Below, piece after piece: positions 16,798 to 25,122 of a stretch of 64,000 nucleotides of DNA. The DNA lies in NCBI RefSeq assembly GCF_024979255.1, contig NZ_JANLCN010000010.1, positions 1 to 64,000 of the forward strand, in the 5' to 3' direction. The position numbers were made by a program, and so were the translations under genes. Position 1 is the first letter of the stretch, and every line of letters starts with the position of its first letter. This DNA is from Herbiconiux moechotypicola. GTDB taxonomy: Bacteria; Actinomycetota; Actinomycetes; Actinomycetales; Microbacteriaceae. The notes under the pieces were generated by a model, which saw only the letters and a program-made list of their open reading frames with translations, had not been told where the DNA came from and did not search any database.

Positions 16798-17480
16798 TCG
16801 ACCGGGCCCGGTCCCACGATGGCTCGCAGCTCGCCCAGGTGCTCGATCACGTGCACGGCACCCGCCGCCCGGAGCGCCTCGGCACTGAGGTGGTCGCCCG
16901 CGACGCCGACCGGGGTGTAACCCGCCGCCGAGGCGCAGCGCATGTCGTCGAGCGAATCGCCCACGAAATAGGCCGACGCACGTTGCGGCCGATGGCGCAC
17001 GAGCACGGCGTACTTGTCGGCCACCCCCGCATCGACCGAGTTCCACACCGCGGGCACCGCGAGCGACCGCTGGTCGAAGCGCACCGCCGCCGGCGAGACG
17101 GCCGACACCACACCCAGCCAGGCCCCCGACCGGCTGAGACCGCCGAGGCAGTCCGCCGCTCCGGGTCGAAGCCGGGCCCGGATGCTCTCCAGCGCATCCG
17201 ACCACTCCTCCTCGGCCGGGCCGAGATCGGCCTCGGCCACGCCGAGCCGGGCGAACAGCTCCGACAGTGGCAGCCGGAACCTCAGCGAGAACTCCGCTTC
17301 GCCGAGCATCGGCAGTCCCCGGTTCGCGAGCACCGCGTTGAGCGCCGCCCTGGCCCGGTCGGCATCGAGCACGACGGTGCCGTTCCAGTCGAACAGCACC
17401 ATGCACTCGGCGAGCGCCGTGCGCTCGGCGGCCAGCACCGCGGCGTGCCCGTGTCGCGCTGCTGCGCTGCCGTGATCCAT
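16788..17480 (-). CDS. HAD family hydrolase (phosphatase)
   Basis: The protein has 230 residues from the ATG at 17480. Motif I is VLFDWNGTVVLD, where the second aspartate of DxD is replaced by asparagine (DWNGT), as in some phosphoglycolate-phosphatase-like members. Motif II is VVSAVSP, and motif IV YFVGDSLDDMRCA is good. The cap lies in between and is helical. The substrate is unknown. A GTG at 17516 would add 12 residues, and the sequence does not decide between them. The 172 bases between this gene and the next contain no gene that I can see. Confidence 0.75.
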   Translation of the reverse strand: MDHGSAAARHGHAAVLAAERTALAECMVLFDWNGTVVLDADRARAALNAVLANRGLPMLGEAEFSLRFRLPLSELFARLGVAEADLGPAEEEWSDALESIRARLRPGAADCLGGLSRSGAWLGVVSAVSPAAVRFDQRSLAVPAVWNSVDAGVADKYAVLVRHRPQRASAYFVGDSLDDMRCASAAGYTPVGVAGDHLSAEALRAAGAVHVIEHLGELRAIVGPGPVDQL

Positions 17481-17652
17481 CTGTCTCGCCCCCGTGTCAC
17501 CCGGGCTGCGCGGCACGGCGGCCCCAGGGTTGTGACCAATCCTCGGCGCAGTCGGCGACAGGGGACGGTCTCGGCACTCAAAGGTCGGGTGAACGGAGGG
17601 TGAAGACCTGTCGACGGCTCACCGGGTGCGGATGCGGCATCCGGCCCCCGGC

Positions 17653-18564
17653 TCAGCAGCTCTCGTACACGTGGCCCTCGGCGCCGGCCGGCGCGAGGTC
17701 GCGGTCGCGGAGGATGGCGTGCGGCGGGGTCGCCGGGTCGGCGCACACCTCGGCGAAGTCACCGTCGAGGTCTTCGACGTACTCGATGTCGAGCACCCGG
17801 TCTCCGTAGACGTCGGTGTAGGCGGCGCACTCGTCGTAGAGCGCGCACTGCTCCGAGACGGCGAAGTCGAAGCCGATCTCGCTCGCGCCCCGCTCGCCGA
17901 GCTCGGGCGTGTTCTTCTGCCCCGCGGCGAGACCCGACACGTGGGCCTGGTCGACCAGGAGACGCGCGAAGGCCACGGCGGAGTCGAGGTCGAGCGCCCC
18001 GCCCGAGCGGGTGTACGAGTCGAGGTTGTCGAATTCCACCGCCGAGAACCCCGCCTCGGCGCACCCGCGGATGGTCTCGGCCTGGATCGCCGCGATGGCC
18101 TGGCGGTTCGCCTCGCTCGAGATGTCGAGGATGCGCTCGTCGGGCCAGCCGGGGTCGAACACCTCGTCACCGGAGTCGTCGTGCAGCACCAGCTCCTCGG
18201 GCCAGTCGGCACCGGGCTGGGTCTGGAACCCGTTGACGTAGCAGATCGAGTACAGCCCGGCCTCGGGAACGTCGGTGCTGTCGCGCGCCACGATCCCCAC
18301 GCCGTCCGCGGGCGGATAGCCCCCGCCGAGCTGGTAGTCGAAGCGCTCGCCCGTGGGCAGCGGCGTCACCCCGCCGATCACGACGCCGCGGGGTGTCTTC
18401 GTGGCGGGCACGGTGGGTTCGGCCGTGGCGGATGCGGAGGAGGTGCCTGTCGCGACCGGTTCGCCGTCGCCCACCTCGCCCCGCTCGCCCGCGCATCCGG
18501 TGAGGGCGGCAGCGAGCACGAGCACGGCGAGTCCTGCGGTCGCCGTCTTCGTCGCCGTACGCAT
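17653..18564 (-). CDS. GH114-family (endo-alpha-1,4-polygalactosaminidase-like) lipoprotein
   Basis: A 303-residue lipoprotein with signal peptide and lipobox LTGC near residue 24, then a Ser/Ala/Thr linker. The mature part shows the TIM-barrel pattern of GH114: FDYQLGGGYPP, YSICYVNGFQTQPGAD, ILDISS, FSAVEFDNLDSY and AAGQKNTPEL. The acidic pair in EFDNLD fits the catalytic region. Family members cleave galactosaminogalactan-like polymers, and this one would act outside the membrane. Transcription is probably leaderless from a -10 at 18571-18576. Confidence 0.8.
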   Translation of the reverse strand: MRTATKTATAGLAVLVLAAALTGCAGERGEVGDGEPVATGTSSASATAEPTVPATKTPRGVVIGGVTPLPTGERFDYQLGGGYPPADGVGIVARDSTDVPEAGLYSICYVNGFQTQPGADWPEELVLHDDSGDEVFDPGWPDERILDISSEANRQAIAAIQAETIRGCAEAGFSAVEFDNLDSYTRSGGALDLDSAVAFARLLVDQAHVSGLAAGQKNTPELGERGASEIGFDFAVSEQCALYDECAAYTDVYGDRVLDIEYVEDLDGDFAEVCADPATPPHAILRDRDLAPAGAEGHVYESC

Positions 18565-18570
18565 GGGGCG

Positions 18571-18576
18571 ATACTA
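18571..18576 (-). promoter_or_regulatory. Predicted -10 element of a leaderless promoter
   Basis: TAGTAT on the minus strand ends 6 bases before the ATG of the GH114 gene. Confidence 0.5.
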
Positions 18577-18626
18577 ACTGCCCAACCGGAGAAGCGCCGG
18601 GGACCGGGATGCGCGGAGCCGGCCGC

Positions 18627-19376
18627 TCACCCGGCCAGTCCCGCCGAGTACGCGAAGATGACGGCGTGCACGCGATCGCGCAGCTCGAGCTTCATGAGCA
18701 CCCGGCCGACGTGGGTCTTCACCGTGGACTCCGACAGGAACAGCCGCGTGGCGATCTCGGTGTTGCTGAGACCCTCGCCGATGGCGACCAGCACCTCGCG
18801 CTCGCGCTCGGTGAGCGACGCCAGGCGGGCGGCGGCCGTCGGGTCGAGAGCCGCCGTGCCTCCGGCCGGGGCAGCGGATGCGACCGGCTGCGTAGCGACG
18901 GCGGTGATCGCTCCGGCCGGTGCACCTCCCGGCAGCTGAGGCCCGAAGAGCTCGAGCAGCTTGCGCGTCACCCGCGGCGACACCGCCGCGTCGCCCGAGG
19001 CCACCGCCCGGATGGCGGCCACGAGCTCGGCCGGCTGCGCGTCTTTGAGCAGAAACCCGCTGGCCCCCGCCTGGAGCCCAGCGAAGGCGTACTCGTCGAG
19101 GTCGAAGGTGGTGAGGATGAGGATGCGGCTCGCCGGGTGCGCCGCCACGATGCTGCGGGTGGCCGCGATGCCGTCGAGCCCGGGCATCCGCACGTCCATC
19201 AGCACCACGTCGGGGTGCAGCCGTTCCACCGCGGCGATCGCCTCCCAGCCGTCGGCCGCCTCGCCGGCCACCTCGATGCCGGCCTGGGCCTCGAGCACCA
19301 TGCGCATGCCCATCCTGATGAGGCTCTGATCGTCGACGAGCAGCACCCGGATGGAGGCGGGGGTGTGGTCTGTCAT
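18627..19376 (-). CDS. NarL/LuxR-family response regulator
   Basis: The protein has 249 residues. The receiver domain has the acidic pair in LLVDDQ, phospho-acceptor D61 in VVLMDVRMPG and the switch lysine in GFLLKDA. A long Ala/Pro/Gly-rich linker (about 140-180) precedes a LuxR helix-turn-helix (LTEREREVLVAIGEGLSNTE...STVKTHVGRV). Its start overlaps the stop of the histidine kinase gene, its cognate sensor. It is the last gene of the operon ATPase-permease-kinase-regulator and probably controls that operon. Confidence 0.92.
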   Translation of the reverse strand: MTDHTPASIRVLLVDDQSLIRMGMRMVLEAQAGIEVAGEAADGWEAIAAVERLHPDVVLMDVRMPGLDGIAATRSIVAAHPASRILILTTFDLDEYAFAGLQAGASGFLLKDAQPAELVAAIRAVASGDAAVSPRVTRKLLELFGPQLPGGAPAGAITAVATQPVASAAPAGGTAALDPTAAARLASLTEREREVLVAIGEGLSNTEIATRLFLSESTVKTHVGRVLMKLELRDRVHAVIFAYSAGLAG

Positions 19377-20770
19377 GCGCTGGTCTCCTCGCTGTCGTGG
19401 GCACCGGGCAGCTCGGCGCGCACCGTCCAGCCCCGCCCGCCGGCGGGCCCGGCCGTCACCGTGCCACCGAGGGTCGCGACCCGTTCGCGCATCCCGACCA
19501 GGCCGCGCCCGCTGCCCGCGGAGCCGGCACCGCGGGCCGGATCGACTCCGTCGTCGGCCACCTCGATCGTCACACCCGCCGCAGCGAACCCGATCGTCAC
19601 GTCGACTCGCGTCACCTGCACGGCGTAGCGCAGGGCGTTGGTGAGCGCCTCCTGCACCACGCGGTAGACGGTGAGCTGCAGCAGGGCGTCGCCGCGCGGC
19701 TCGCCCGTGACCGTGAAGCGCACCGGCAGGCCGGCCGCGCGGTACGACTGCACGAGCTCGCCGAGGTCGTCGAGCCGGGGCTGCGGGGCCAGACCCTCGG
19801 CCGATGCGGTCCGCGCATCCGCGGCGCCCGGTCCGCCCGTGCCACCCGCATCCGCACCGCCTTCACCGGTGCCCGAGCCCGGCTCGGTCAGCACGCCCAG
19901 CGAGCGCCGCATGTCGGCGAGGGCCCGTCGTGCCGTCACGGCGGTCTGCCGCACCGCCTCGCGCGCCGTCTCGGGGTTGCGCTCGATGCTCGCCTCGGCG
20001 CCGTCGGAGAGGGCGACGATGACGGTGAGGCTGTGCGCCACGATGTCGTGCATCTCGCGGGCGATGCGCGTGCGCTCGGCCGAGGCCGCGAGCTGGGCGC
20101 GCTGGTCACGCTCGCGGGCGAGCTGCGCCGCGCGGTCGAGGAGCGCCGTGATGTAGCGCCGGCGGTTGCCGAAGGTGATGCCCACCAGGGTGGCGATGAC
20201 GAGCAGCAGGCCGTTGAGCAGACCGTAGCCCACGATCGTGGCCAGGTCGGTGGGCACCTGCAGCACCAGCGAGACGATGCCGACGCCGGTGGCGACGGCG
20301 GTCCAGATCCAGGCCGAGCGGGTGGAGCGGTAGACGGCGAGCGCATAGAGCGCGATCATCATCGGCAGGCCGGCGATCTGCTGCGCGGTCGTGCTCGAGG
20401 CGAACAGGGCGATGACGCAGATGGCGGCCGTGACGCTCGGCACGTGGCGGCGGAAGAGCATGCCGACGGTCACCGCGGCGGCGAGATAGAGCAGCACCAG
20501 CCCGAAGTAGGGCGAGGAGCGGATCGCCTCGCCCCCGAACGGCGAGTCGCCGAAGGCGCTCCTGGCCAGCGTGACGAGCGCGTACACGAGCATCGGCAGG
20601 CCGATCCCCGCGGCGATGAACCCGTCGAGCAGCCACGGGTGCCGGTTGAAGAAGCTCCGGATGAACCCCGGCGGCTTCGGCAGGCGCAGGTCGTCGGCGC
20701 CGGCGGGCTGTGCCGCCGGCGCCGACGTGGCGCTGCTGGGGCCCGTCAGGGGGCCGGGGGTGGTGGTCAG
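19373..20770 (-). CDS. Two-component sensor histidine kinase (HisKA_3 type)
   Basis: A roughly 465-residue membrane sensor with five or six hydrophobic segments in the first 200 residues. The HisKA_3 dimerisation helix follows (RIAREMHDIVAHSLTV, phosphorylated histidine), then a Gly/Ala-rich insertion and a HATPase domain (QEALTNALRYA, VADDGVD, GRGLVGMRERV). There is no ATG or GTG near the expected start. A GGAGAG lies 4 bases before CTG at 20770, and this CTG overlaps the permease stop as CTGA, so a CTG start is likely. An in-frame GTG at 20824, inside the permease gene, is the alternative. Confidence 0.85.
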   Translation of the reverse strand: MTTTPGPLTGPSSATSAPAAQPAGADDLRLPKPPGFIRSFFNRHPWLLDGFIAAGIGLPMLVYALVTLARSAFGDSPFGGEAIRSSPYFGLVLLYLAAAVTVGMLFRRHVPSVTAAICVIALFASSTTAQQIAGLPMMIALYALAVYRSTRSAWIWTAVATGVGIVSLVLQVPTDLATIVGYGLLNGLLLVIATLVGITFGNRRRYITALLDRAAQLARERDQRAQLAASAERTRIAREMHDIVAHSLTVIVALSDGAEASIERNPETAREAVRQTAVTARRALADMRRSLGVLTEPGSGTGEGGADAGGTGGPGAADARTASAEGLAPQPRLDDLGELVQSYRAAGLPVRFTVTGEPRGDALLQLTVYRVVQEALTNALRYAVQVTRVDVTIGFAAAGVTIEVADDGVDPARGAGSAGSGRGLVGMRERVATLGGTVTAGPAGGRGWTVRAELPGAHDSEETSA

Positions 20771-21630
20771 GCGTCTCTCCGGGTGAGCAGGATGGCCGCG
20801 GGTGCGGCGAGCACCGCGATCCACCCGAGCATAACGAGCACCGCCTGCCACGGCTCGAACACGTCTCCGCCGAAGAACAGCGACTGGCCCACGCTGCCCG
20901 GCAGCCACTGCCCGAGTACCGTCGCCCACTCGGCCGAGATGAACTGCAGCACCGTCGGCACCACCAGCAGCAGGCCGACGGCCGCTCCGATGCCCGCGGC
21001 GGTGTGCCGCAGCAGCGCCCCGATGAAGAAGGCGATGAGGCCGATGAGCGCCAGGTAGCCCGCACCGCCCACGAGCCGTGCCCACACGTCGGGGTCGGTG
21101 AGGTCGGAGGTGTACCCGCGGTCGTCGAGCAGCGGCCAGGTGACGGCGTAGGCTGCGGCCACCGCGATGAGGCCGAGCACGAAGCTCGTGACCCCGAACA
21201 CGATCGCCTTCGCCCAGAGCACCGGCAGGCGCTTGGGCACGGCCGTGAGGCTCGAGCGGATCTGCCCGGTGCCGTATTCGCCGGTGATGACGAGCACGCC
21301 GAGCACCGAGATCACGAGCTGGCCGAGCAGGATGCCGAGGGACGAGGCCATGACGGCCGTCTGCGCGACCGCGTCGGCTGCGCCCGCATCCGCCCCCTGC
21401 TGCAGCGGGCCACCCTCCGGGGCGGCATCCATGGTGAGCACGAAGATGACGCCCATCCCGACCTGCAGCAGCACGAGCACGATCCAGGCCCAGATCGTCG
21501 AGCGGAGGGTGATGAGCTTGATCCACTCGCTGCGGAGCACCCCGGTGAAGCGGAGTCGGGCCGGCGGCAGCGGGCGGTGGGAGGCCCTCGCCGGCGCGGG
21601 CGAGGGGGCGGCGAAGGTGGAGGCGCTCAT
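20767..21630 (-). CDS. ABC transporter permease (ABC-2 type)
   Basis: A 287-residue integral membrane protein with six hydrophobic segments. The N-terminal RFTGVLRSEWIKLITLRSTIWAW and the internal ITGEYGTGQIRSSLTAVPKR are typical of ABC-2 exporters partnered with a separate ATPase. It overlaps the ATPase gene by 4 bases and is followed immediately by the sensor kinase. Such transporter/two-component modules often handle antibiotic or envelope stress. The substrate is not readable here. Confidence 0.87.
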   Translation of the reverse strand: MSASTFAAPSPAPARASHRPLPPARLRFTGVLRSEWIKLITLRSTIWAWIVLVLLQVGMGVIFVLTMDAAPEGGPLQQGADAGAADAVAQTAVMASSLGILLGQLVISVLGVLVITGEYGTGQIRSSLTAVPKRLPVLWAKAIVFGVTSFVLGLIAVAAAYAVTWPLLDDRGYTSDLTDPDVWARLVGGAGYLALIGLIAFFIGALLRHTAAGIGAAVGLLLVVPTVLQFISAEWATVLGQWLPGSVGQSLFFGGDVFEPWQAVLVMLGWIAVLAAPAAILLTRRDA

Positions 21631-22598
21631 CGGGCCACCGCCTCGAGACCGGCGTCGGCACCGGTGGCGCCGGCCGCACCGGCCGCGGCACCGGGGTCGA
21701 CTGTGGTGCGGTACTCCACCTCGTCGCGCGTGAGGTTCATGTAGGCGTCTTCGAGCGAGCCCTGCACGGTCGTGAGCTCGTGCAACGCCACCCCGAGGCC
21801 GAGGGCCGCGTCGCCGATGGCGTCGGCCGTGAGACCGCGCACCTCGATGAGGCCGGGGTCGACCTCGGTGACCGTCACGTCGGCCTGCCCGAGCCGGCGC
21901 GCCAGCTCGGCGGCGCGAGGGCTGCGCACCCGCACGAAGGTCTGCGTCGAGGCCACGATGTCGGCCACGCTGGCGTCGGCGATCACCCGCCCCTTGCCGA
22001 TCACGATGATGTGGTCGGCTGTGAGCGCCATCTCGCTCATGAGGTGGCTCGAGAGCAGCACGGTGCGGCCCTCGGCGGCCAGCTGCCGCACGAAGCCGCG
22101 CACCCACAGCACGCCCTCGGGGTCGAGGCCATTGACCGGCTCGTCGAGGATGAGCGTGGCCGGGTCGCCGAGCAGGGCCGCCGCGAGCCCGAGCCGCTGG
22201 CCCATGCCGAGCGAGAACCCGCCCACCCGCTTGCCCGCCACCGCGTGCAGGCCGGTGAGGTCGATCACCTCGTCGACGCGGCGGTTCGGGATGCCGTGGG
22301 TCGCCGCGATCGCCCGCAGATGGTTGCGGGCACTCCGGCCGGTGTGCACGGCTTTCGCCTCGAGCAGTGCACCCACCTCGTGGAGCGGCGAGCGGTGCTG
22401 CGCGTAGGGCAGCCCGTTGACGGTCACCCGCCCCGAGGTCGGGCGGTCCAGGCCCATGATCATGCGCATGGTCGTCGACTTGCCCGCCCCGTTCGGGCCG
22501 AGGAAGCCGGTCACCTGCCCGGGCCTCACCGCGAAGCTGACGTCGTGCACCGCCGTCTTCGCCCCGTATCGCTTGGTCAGTGCTGTGGCTTCGATCAT
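21627..22598 (-). CDS. ABC transporter ATP-binding protein
   Basis: The protein has 323 residues. Walker A is FLGPNGAGKST near residue 38, the signature is GFSLGMGQRLGLAAALLG, Walker B is TLILDEPVNGLDPEG, and the switch histidine is LLSSHLM. The degenerate LSGG (FSLGM) is common in the drug-export DrrA/BcrA branch. A C-terminal regulatory region of about 100 residues follows. It is first in the operon with permease, histidine kinase and response regulator. The 176 bases upstream hold no gene; I see several copies of the GGATGCG motif but no promoter I would name. Confidence 0.9.
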   Translation of the reverse strand: MIEATALTKRYGAKTAVHDVSFAVRPGQVTGFLGPNGAGKSTTMRMIMGLDRPTSGRVTVNGLPYAQHRSPLHEVGALLEAKAVHTGRSARNHLRAIAATHGIPNRRVDEVIDLTGLHAVAGKRVGGFSLGMGQRLGLAAALLGDPATLILDEPVNGLDPEGVLWVRGFVRQLAAEGRTVLLSSHLMSEMALTADHIIVIGKGRVIADASVADIVASTQTFVRVRSPRAAELARRLGQADVTVTEVDPGLIEVRGLTADAIGDAALGLGVALHELTTVQGSLEDAYMNLTRDEVEYRTTVDPGAAAGAAGATGADAGLEAVAR

Positions 22599-22774
22599 CG
22601 CCCGCGTCCCCGCATCCTTCGTTCTCGCATCCGTGTGCTCGGTGTCGCAGGATGCGCGTTGCATCCCACACCTCGAAGCTACGGATGCGCGGAGCCACGC
22701 CCATCCGACGCCGGTGCCGAATTCGCATGGCCACCCGCGGTCTTCGTGATACCTGAGTACCACCGCGACCGCCA

Positions 22775-23893
22775 CTAAGGAGTGATCTTCTGGATGGTTT
22801 CCAGAGTGCATACATCCACCATCCCGAACAGCGGCTCGCTCTCGATTCCGTAGTCCTCCCACAACGGGGCACGCTCGAGTCGCTCGACGAAGTTGATGCG
22901 CGTAGCGGTTCCGTGCATGACGAGTACTCCGGAGTGCTGGTCATCGGGATCGGAGAAGTCCTTCACGCCGTATGCGTGCAAGAGCTCGTGAACTGCGACG
23001 GCGACGGTTCCGAAGTGTGGATCGGCGTTCAGGAAGACGGAGGCCTTCCGCAACCGTCCGTCAGGCGTGAGATACGGCTGCACCTCCCCGTTGACTCTTC
23101 CGGAATCCGGCGGCAACGACCAGCCATCGGCCCCGCCCTCGGGAAGATCCTCGAACTCCAGCGTGGGGGCTACACCGTCGCCGGCACGGGAGAGTTTGAT
23201 CTGGGGAAGTCGAGGGTTCACATCCAGCGCCGCGTTCGCTGCCGTGACAGCCTCAGTGAGGATACTCACTTGGCCGTCGCTGAGCCCGTCACCCAGCTGA
23301 TAGGTGATGAATCCGCCGGATCCAGCCGGCCCTGGAATCGTGGCCACCGGCGGCTTGAAGTGGAAGGTCTGCCTCTCGGGGGCGGCTGTGCCGACTTCGG
23401 GCAGGTTGGGGCATGCGGCGGGGAGGGGGATTGCCGCTCGGCGCGCTGCAGCCTGCACGGCAGGTTCGGCCACGTCGAGGCGAGCCTGCACCACCTCACG
23501 CTTCTCGTCCTCGGTCGTGGGGGAACCGGCCGCCTTCGTCGCCTTGAACGCCTCCAAGATCCCGTACGGGTCGTCCTTCCGCGAGATGTCGAAGAACTCC
23601 GAAACCGTCACCCGCCTGTTCGGATCGAGTGGATCGTCGACCGTCGCGGAGCGTGGCGAAACATTCTTGTTCAGGCGGACGACAACCCTAGACACCCACC
23701 ACCCGCCCGTGCAGGTCTGCGTGTCGAAAGTGTTGTAATCCGAATCCGAAGTCGCCAACACACGCACCGGCGGATCCTTGGCCTCATCACAGGACAGATC
23801 GTCGGCAGCCCACGCCGGCGCAGCCGGAACGCCTCCGATCACCACTGCCATCAACGCCAGCGCTATCGCGGTTCCTCGCGCACCTGACTTCAC
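22775..23893 (-). CDS. Secreted metzincin-like metallopeptidase, copy A
   Basis: A 372-residue exported protein with a signal peptide ending near AWA-ADD. Near residue 302 it carries HELLHAYGVKD, the metzincin zinc motif HExxHxxGxxD with aspartate as third ligand as in snapalysin, and 14 residues later a methionine in VLVMHG fits the Met-turn. Four cysteines (DLSCDE, QTCTGG, AACPNL, DVCTLE) are shared with copy B. The catalytic fold is inferred. AAGGAG lies 6 bases before GTG at 23893 but directly abuts an in-frame ATG at 23899, so I prefer the GTG. It is the last of three exported-protein genes. Confidence 0.72.
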   Translation of the reverse strand: MKSGARGTAIALALMAVVIGGVPAAPAWAADDLSCDEAKDPPVRVLATSDSDYNTFDTQTCTGGWWVSRVVVRLNKNVSPRSATVDDPLDPNRRVTVSEFFDISRKDDPYGILEAFKATKAAGSPTTEDEKREVVQARLDVAEPAVQAAARRAAIPLPAACPNLPEVGTAAPERQTFHFKPPVATIPGPAGSGGFITYQLGDGLSDGQVSILTEAVTAANAALDVNPRLPQIKLSRAGDGVAPTLEFEDLPEGGADGWSLPPDSGRVNGEVQPYLTPDGRLRKASVFLNADPHFGTVAVAVHELLHAYGVKDFSDPDDQHSGVLVMHGTATRINFVERLERAPLWEDYGIESEPLFGMVDVCTLETIQKITP

Positions 23894-23927
23894 GGTCATC
23901 TCCTTCTGTGATAAACCCGGACCGCCG

Positions 23928-25103
23928 CTACGGCTTGATCTTCTGAATCGTCTCCAGGGTGCACACATCGACCAAGCCGTAAAGGGGTTCACTCTTGACG
24001 CCGTAGTACACCCACTCGGCACGAGGCTCCGCACGTTCCACGAAATTGATGAGCGGACTAGCTGCATGCATGACCAGCACACCGGTGGGGTGACCGTCAG
24101 GTATTGAGAAATCACTCACCCCATAGGCATGCAGCAATTCGTGCACCGCGGTGAACGTGGTTCCATAATGGGGGTCGGAGTGGAGGTAGACAGTGCCCTT
24201 CCGCAGGTGGCCGTCGACCCCGATATAGGGACGCATCTGTCCCTCAAGCACTCCCTCGTCGAATGGTGGCATGTACCAATGCTCATCAAGCCCGCCTTTC
24301 GGAAGGTCTTCCAGCTCCAGAGTCGGCTCGACTCCATCACCGGCTCGAGAGAGTTTGAGCTGGGGCAAGCCTGGGTTGTACGCCAGCGCCGCATTCACGG
24401 CGCCGACCGCGATGTTCCAGGTCTGAACCTGACTCTCGCTGAGTCCGTCACCCAACTGGTACGTGATGTACCCGCCCGATCCAGGGGCCCCTGGAATAGT
24501 GGCCACCGGCGGCTTGTACAGGAAGGTCTGCCTTTCCGGGGCGTCTGTGCCGGCCTCGGGAAAGTCGGGGCACGCTGCGGGAAGCGGGATCGCCGCGCGA
24601 CGTGCCGCTGCCTGCACCGCGGGCTCGGCCACCGCAAGACGAGCGTCCACGACCGCCCGCTTCTCGTCGTCGGTCTTGGGCAATCCAGCCGCCTTGGTCG
24701 CGTTGAAGCCCTCCAGGATGCCGTACGGATCGTCCTTCCGAGAGATGTCGAAGAACTCGGACACTGTTACTCGCCGGTTCGGATCGAGCGGGTCGTCCAC
24801 CGTTGCGGAGCGCGGCGGAACAGTCTTGCTCAGACGCACGACGACTCGGGACACCCACGACCCGCCCGTGCACGTCTGCGTGTCATAGGTGTTGTAGTCC
24901 GCATCCGACGTCTGCACCACCCGCACCGGCGGATCCTTGGTCTCATCGCAGGACAGATCATCGGCGGCCCACGCCGCCGACGGAGCTACTCCGACGACCA
25001 CGGCCAACAGGGCCAGCGTCAGCGCGGAGCCACCGACACCCGCACCCCTGCAACGACGGTTCGCGCCGTCACGACCAACAACCGCACGCGAATTCATGGT
25101 CAT
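23928..25103 (-). CDS. Secreted metzincin-like metallopeptidase, copy B
   Basis: This 391-residue protein is similar to copy A along its whole mature length, including AADDLSCDE at the mature N-terminus and DVCTLETIQKI at the C-terminus. The zinc motif HELLHAYGVSD lies near residue 321 and VLVMHA follows for the Met-turn. The signal peptide is longer, with an Arg-rich n-region. GAGGA precedes the ATG at 25103; a second ATG follows two codons later. Copies A and B are 34 bases apart and clearly arose by tandem duplication. The target protein is unknown. Confidence 0.72.
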   Translation of the reverse strand: MTMNSRAVVGRDGANRRCRGAGVGGSALTLALLAVVVGVAPSAAWAADDLSCDETKDPPVRVVQTSDADYNTYDTQTCTGGSWVSRVVVRLSKTVPPRSATVDDPLDPNRRVTVSEFFDISRKDDPYGILEGFNATKAAGLPKTDDEKRAVVDARLAVAEPAVQAAARRAAIPLPAACPDFPEAGTDAPERQTFLYKPPVATIPGAPGSGGYITYQLGDGLSESQVQTWNIAVGAVNAALAYNPGLPQLKLSRAGDGVEPTLELEDLPKGGLDEHWYMPPFDEGVLEGQMRPYIGVDGHLRKGTVYLHSDPHYGTTFTAVHELLHAYGVSDFSIPDGHPTGVLVMHAASPLINFVERAEPRAEWVYYGVKSEPLYGLVDVCTLETIQKIKP

Positions 25104-25122
25104 CCGTTCCTCGCTAAGCGCT

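Noticed and set aside
17629-17643. Inverted repeat CGGATGC-G-GCATCCG after the GH114 gene
   Set aside because: The loop would be a single base, so it cannot fold as drawn, and it is two back-to-back copies of the common GGATGCG motif.
22599-22774. Possible RNA gene or riboswitch in the 176-base gap upstream of the ABC transporter operon
   Set aside because: I found no tRNA-like clover leaf, terminator or conserved riboswitch motif; only scattered GGATGCG copies.
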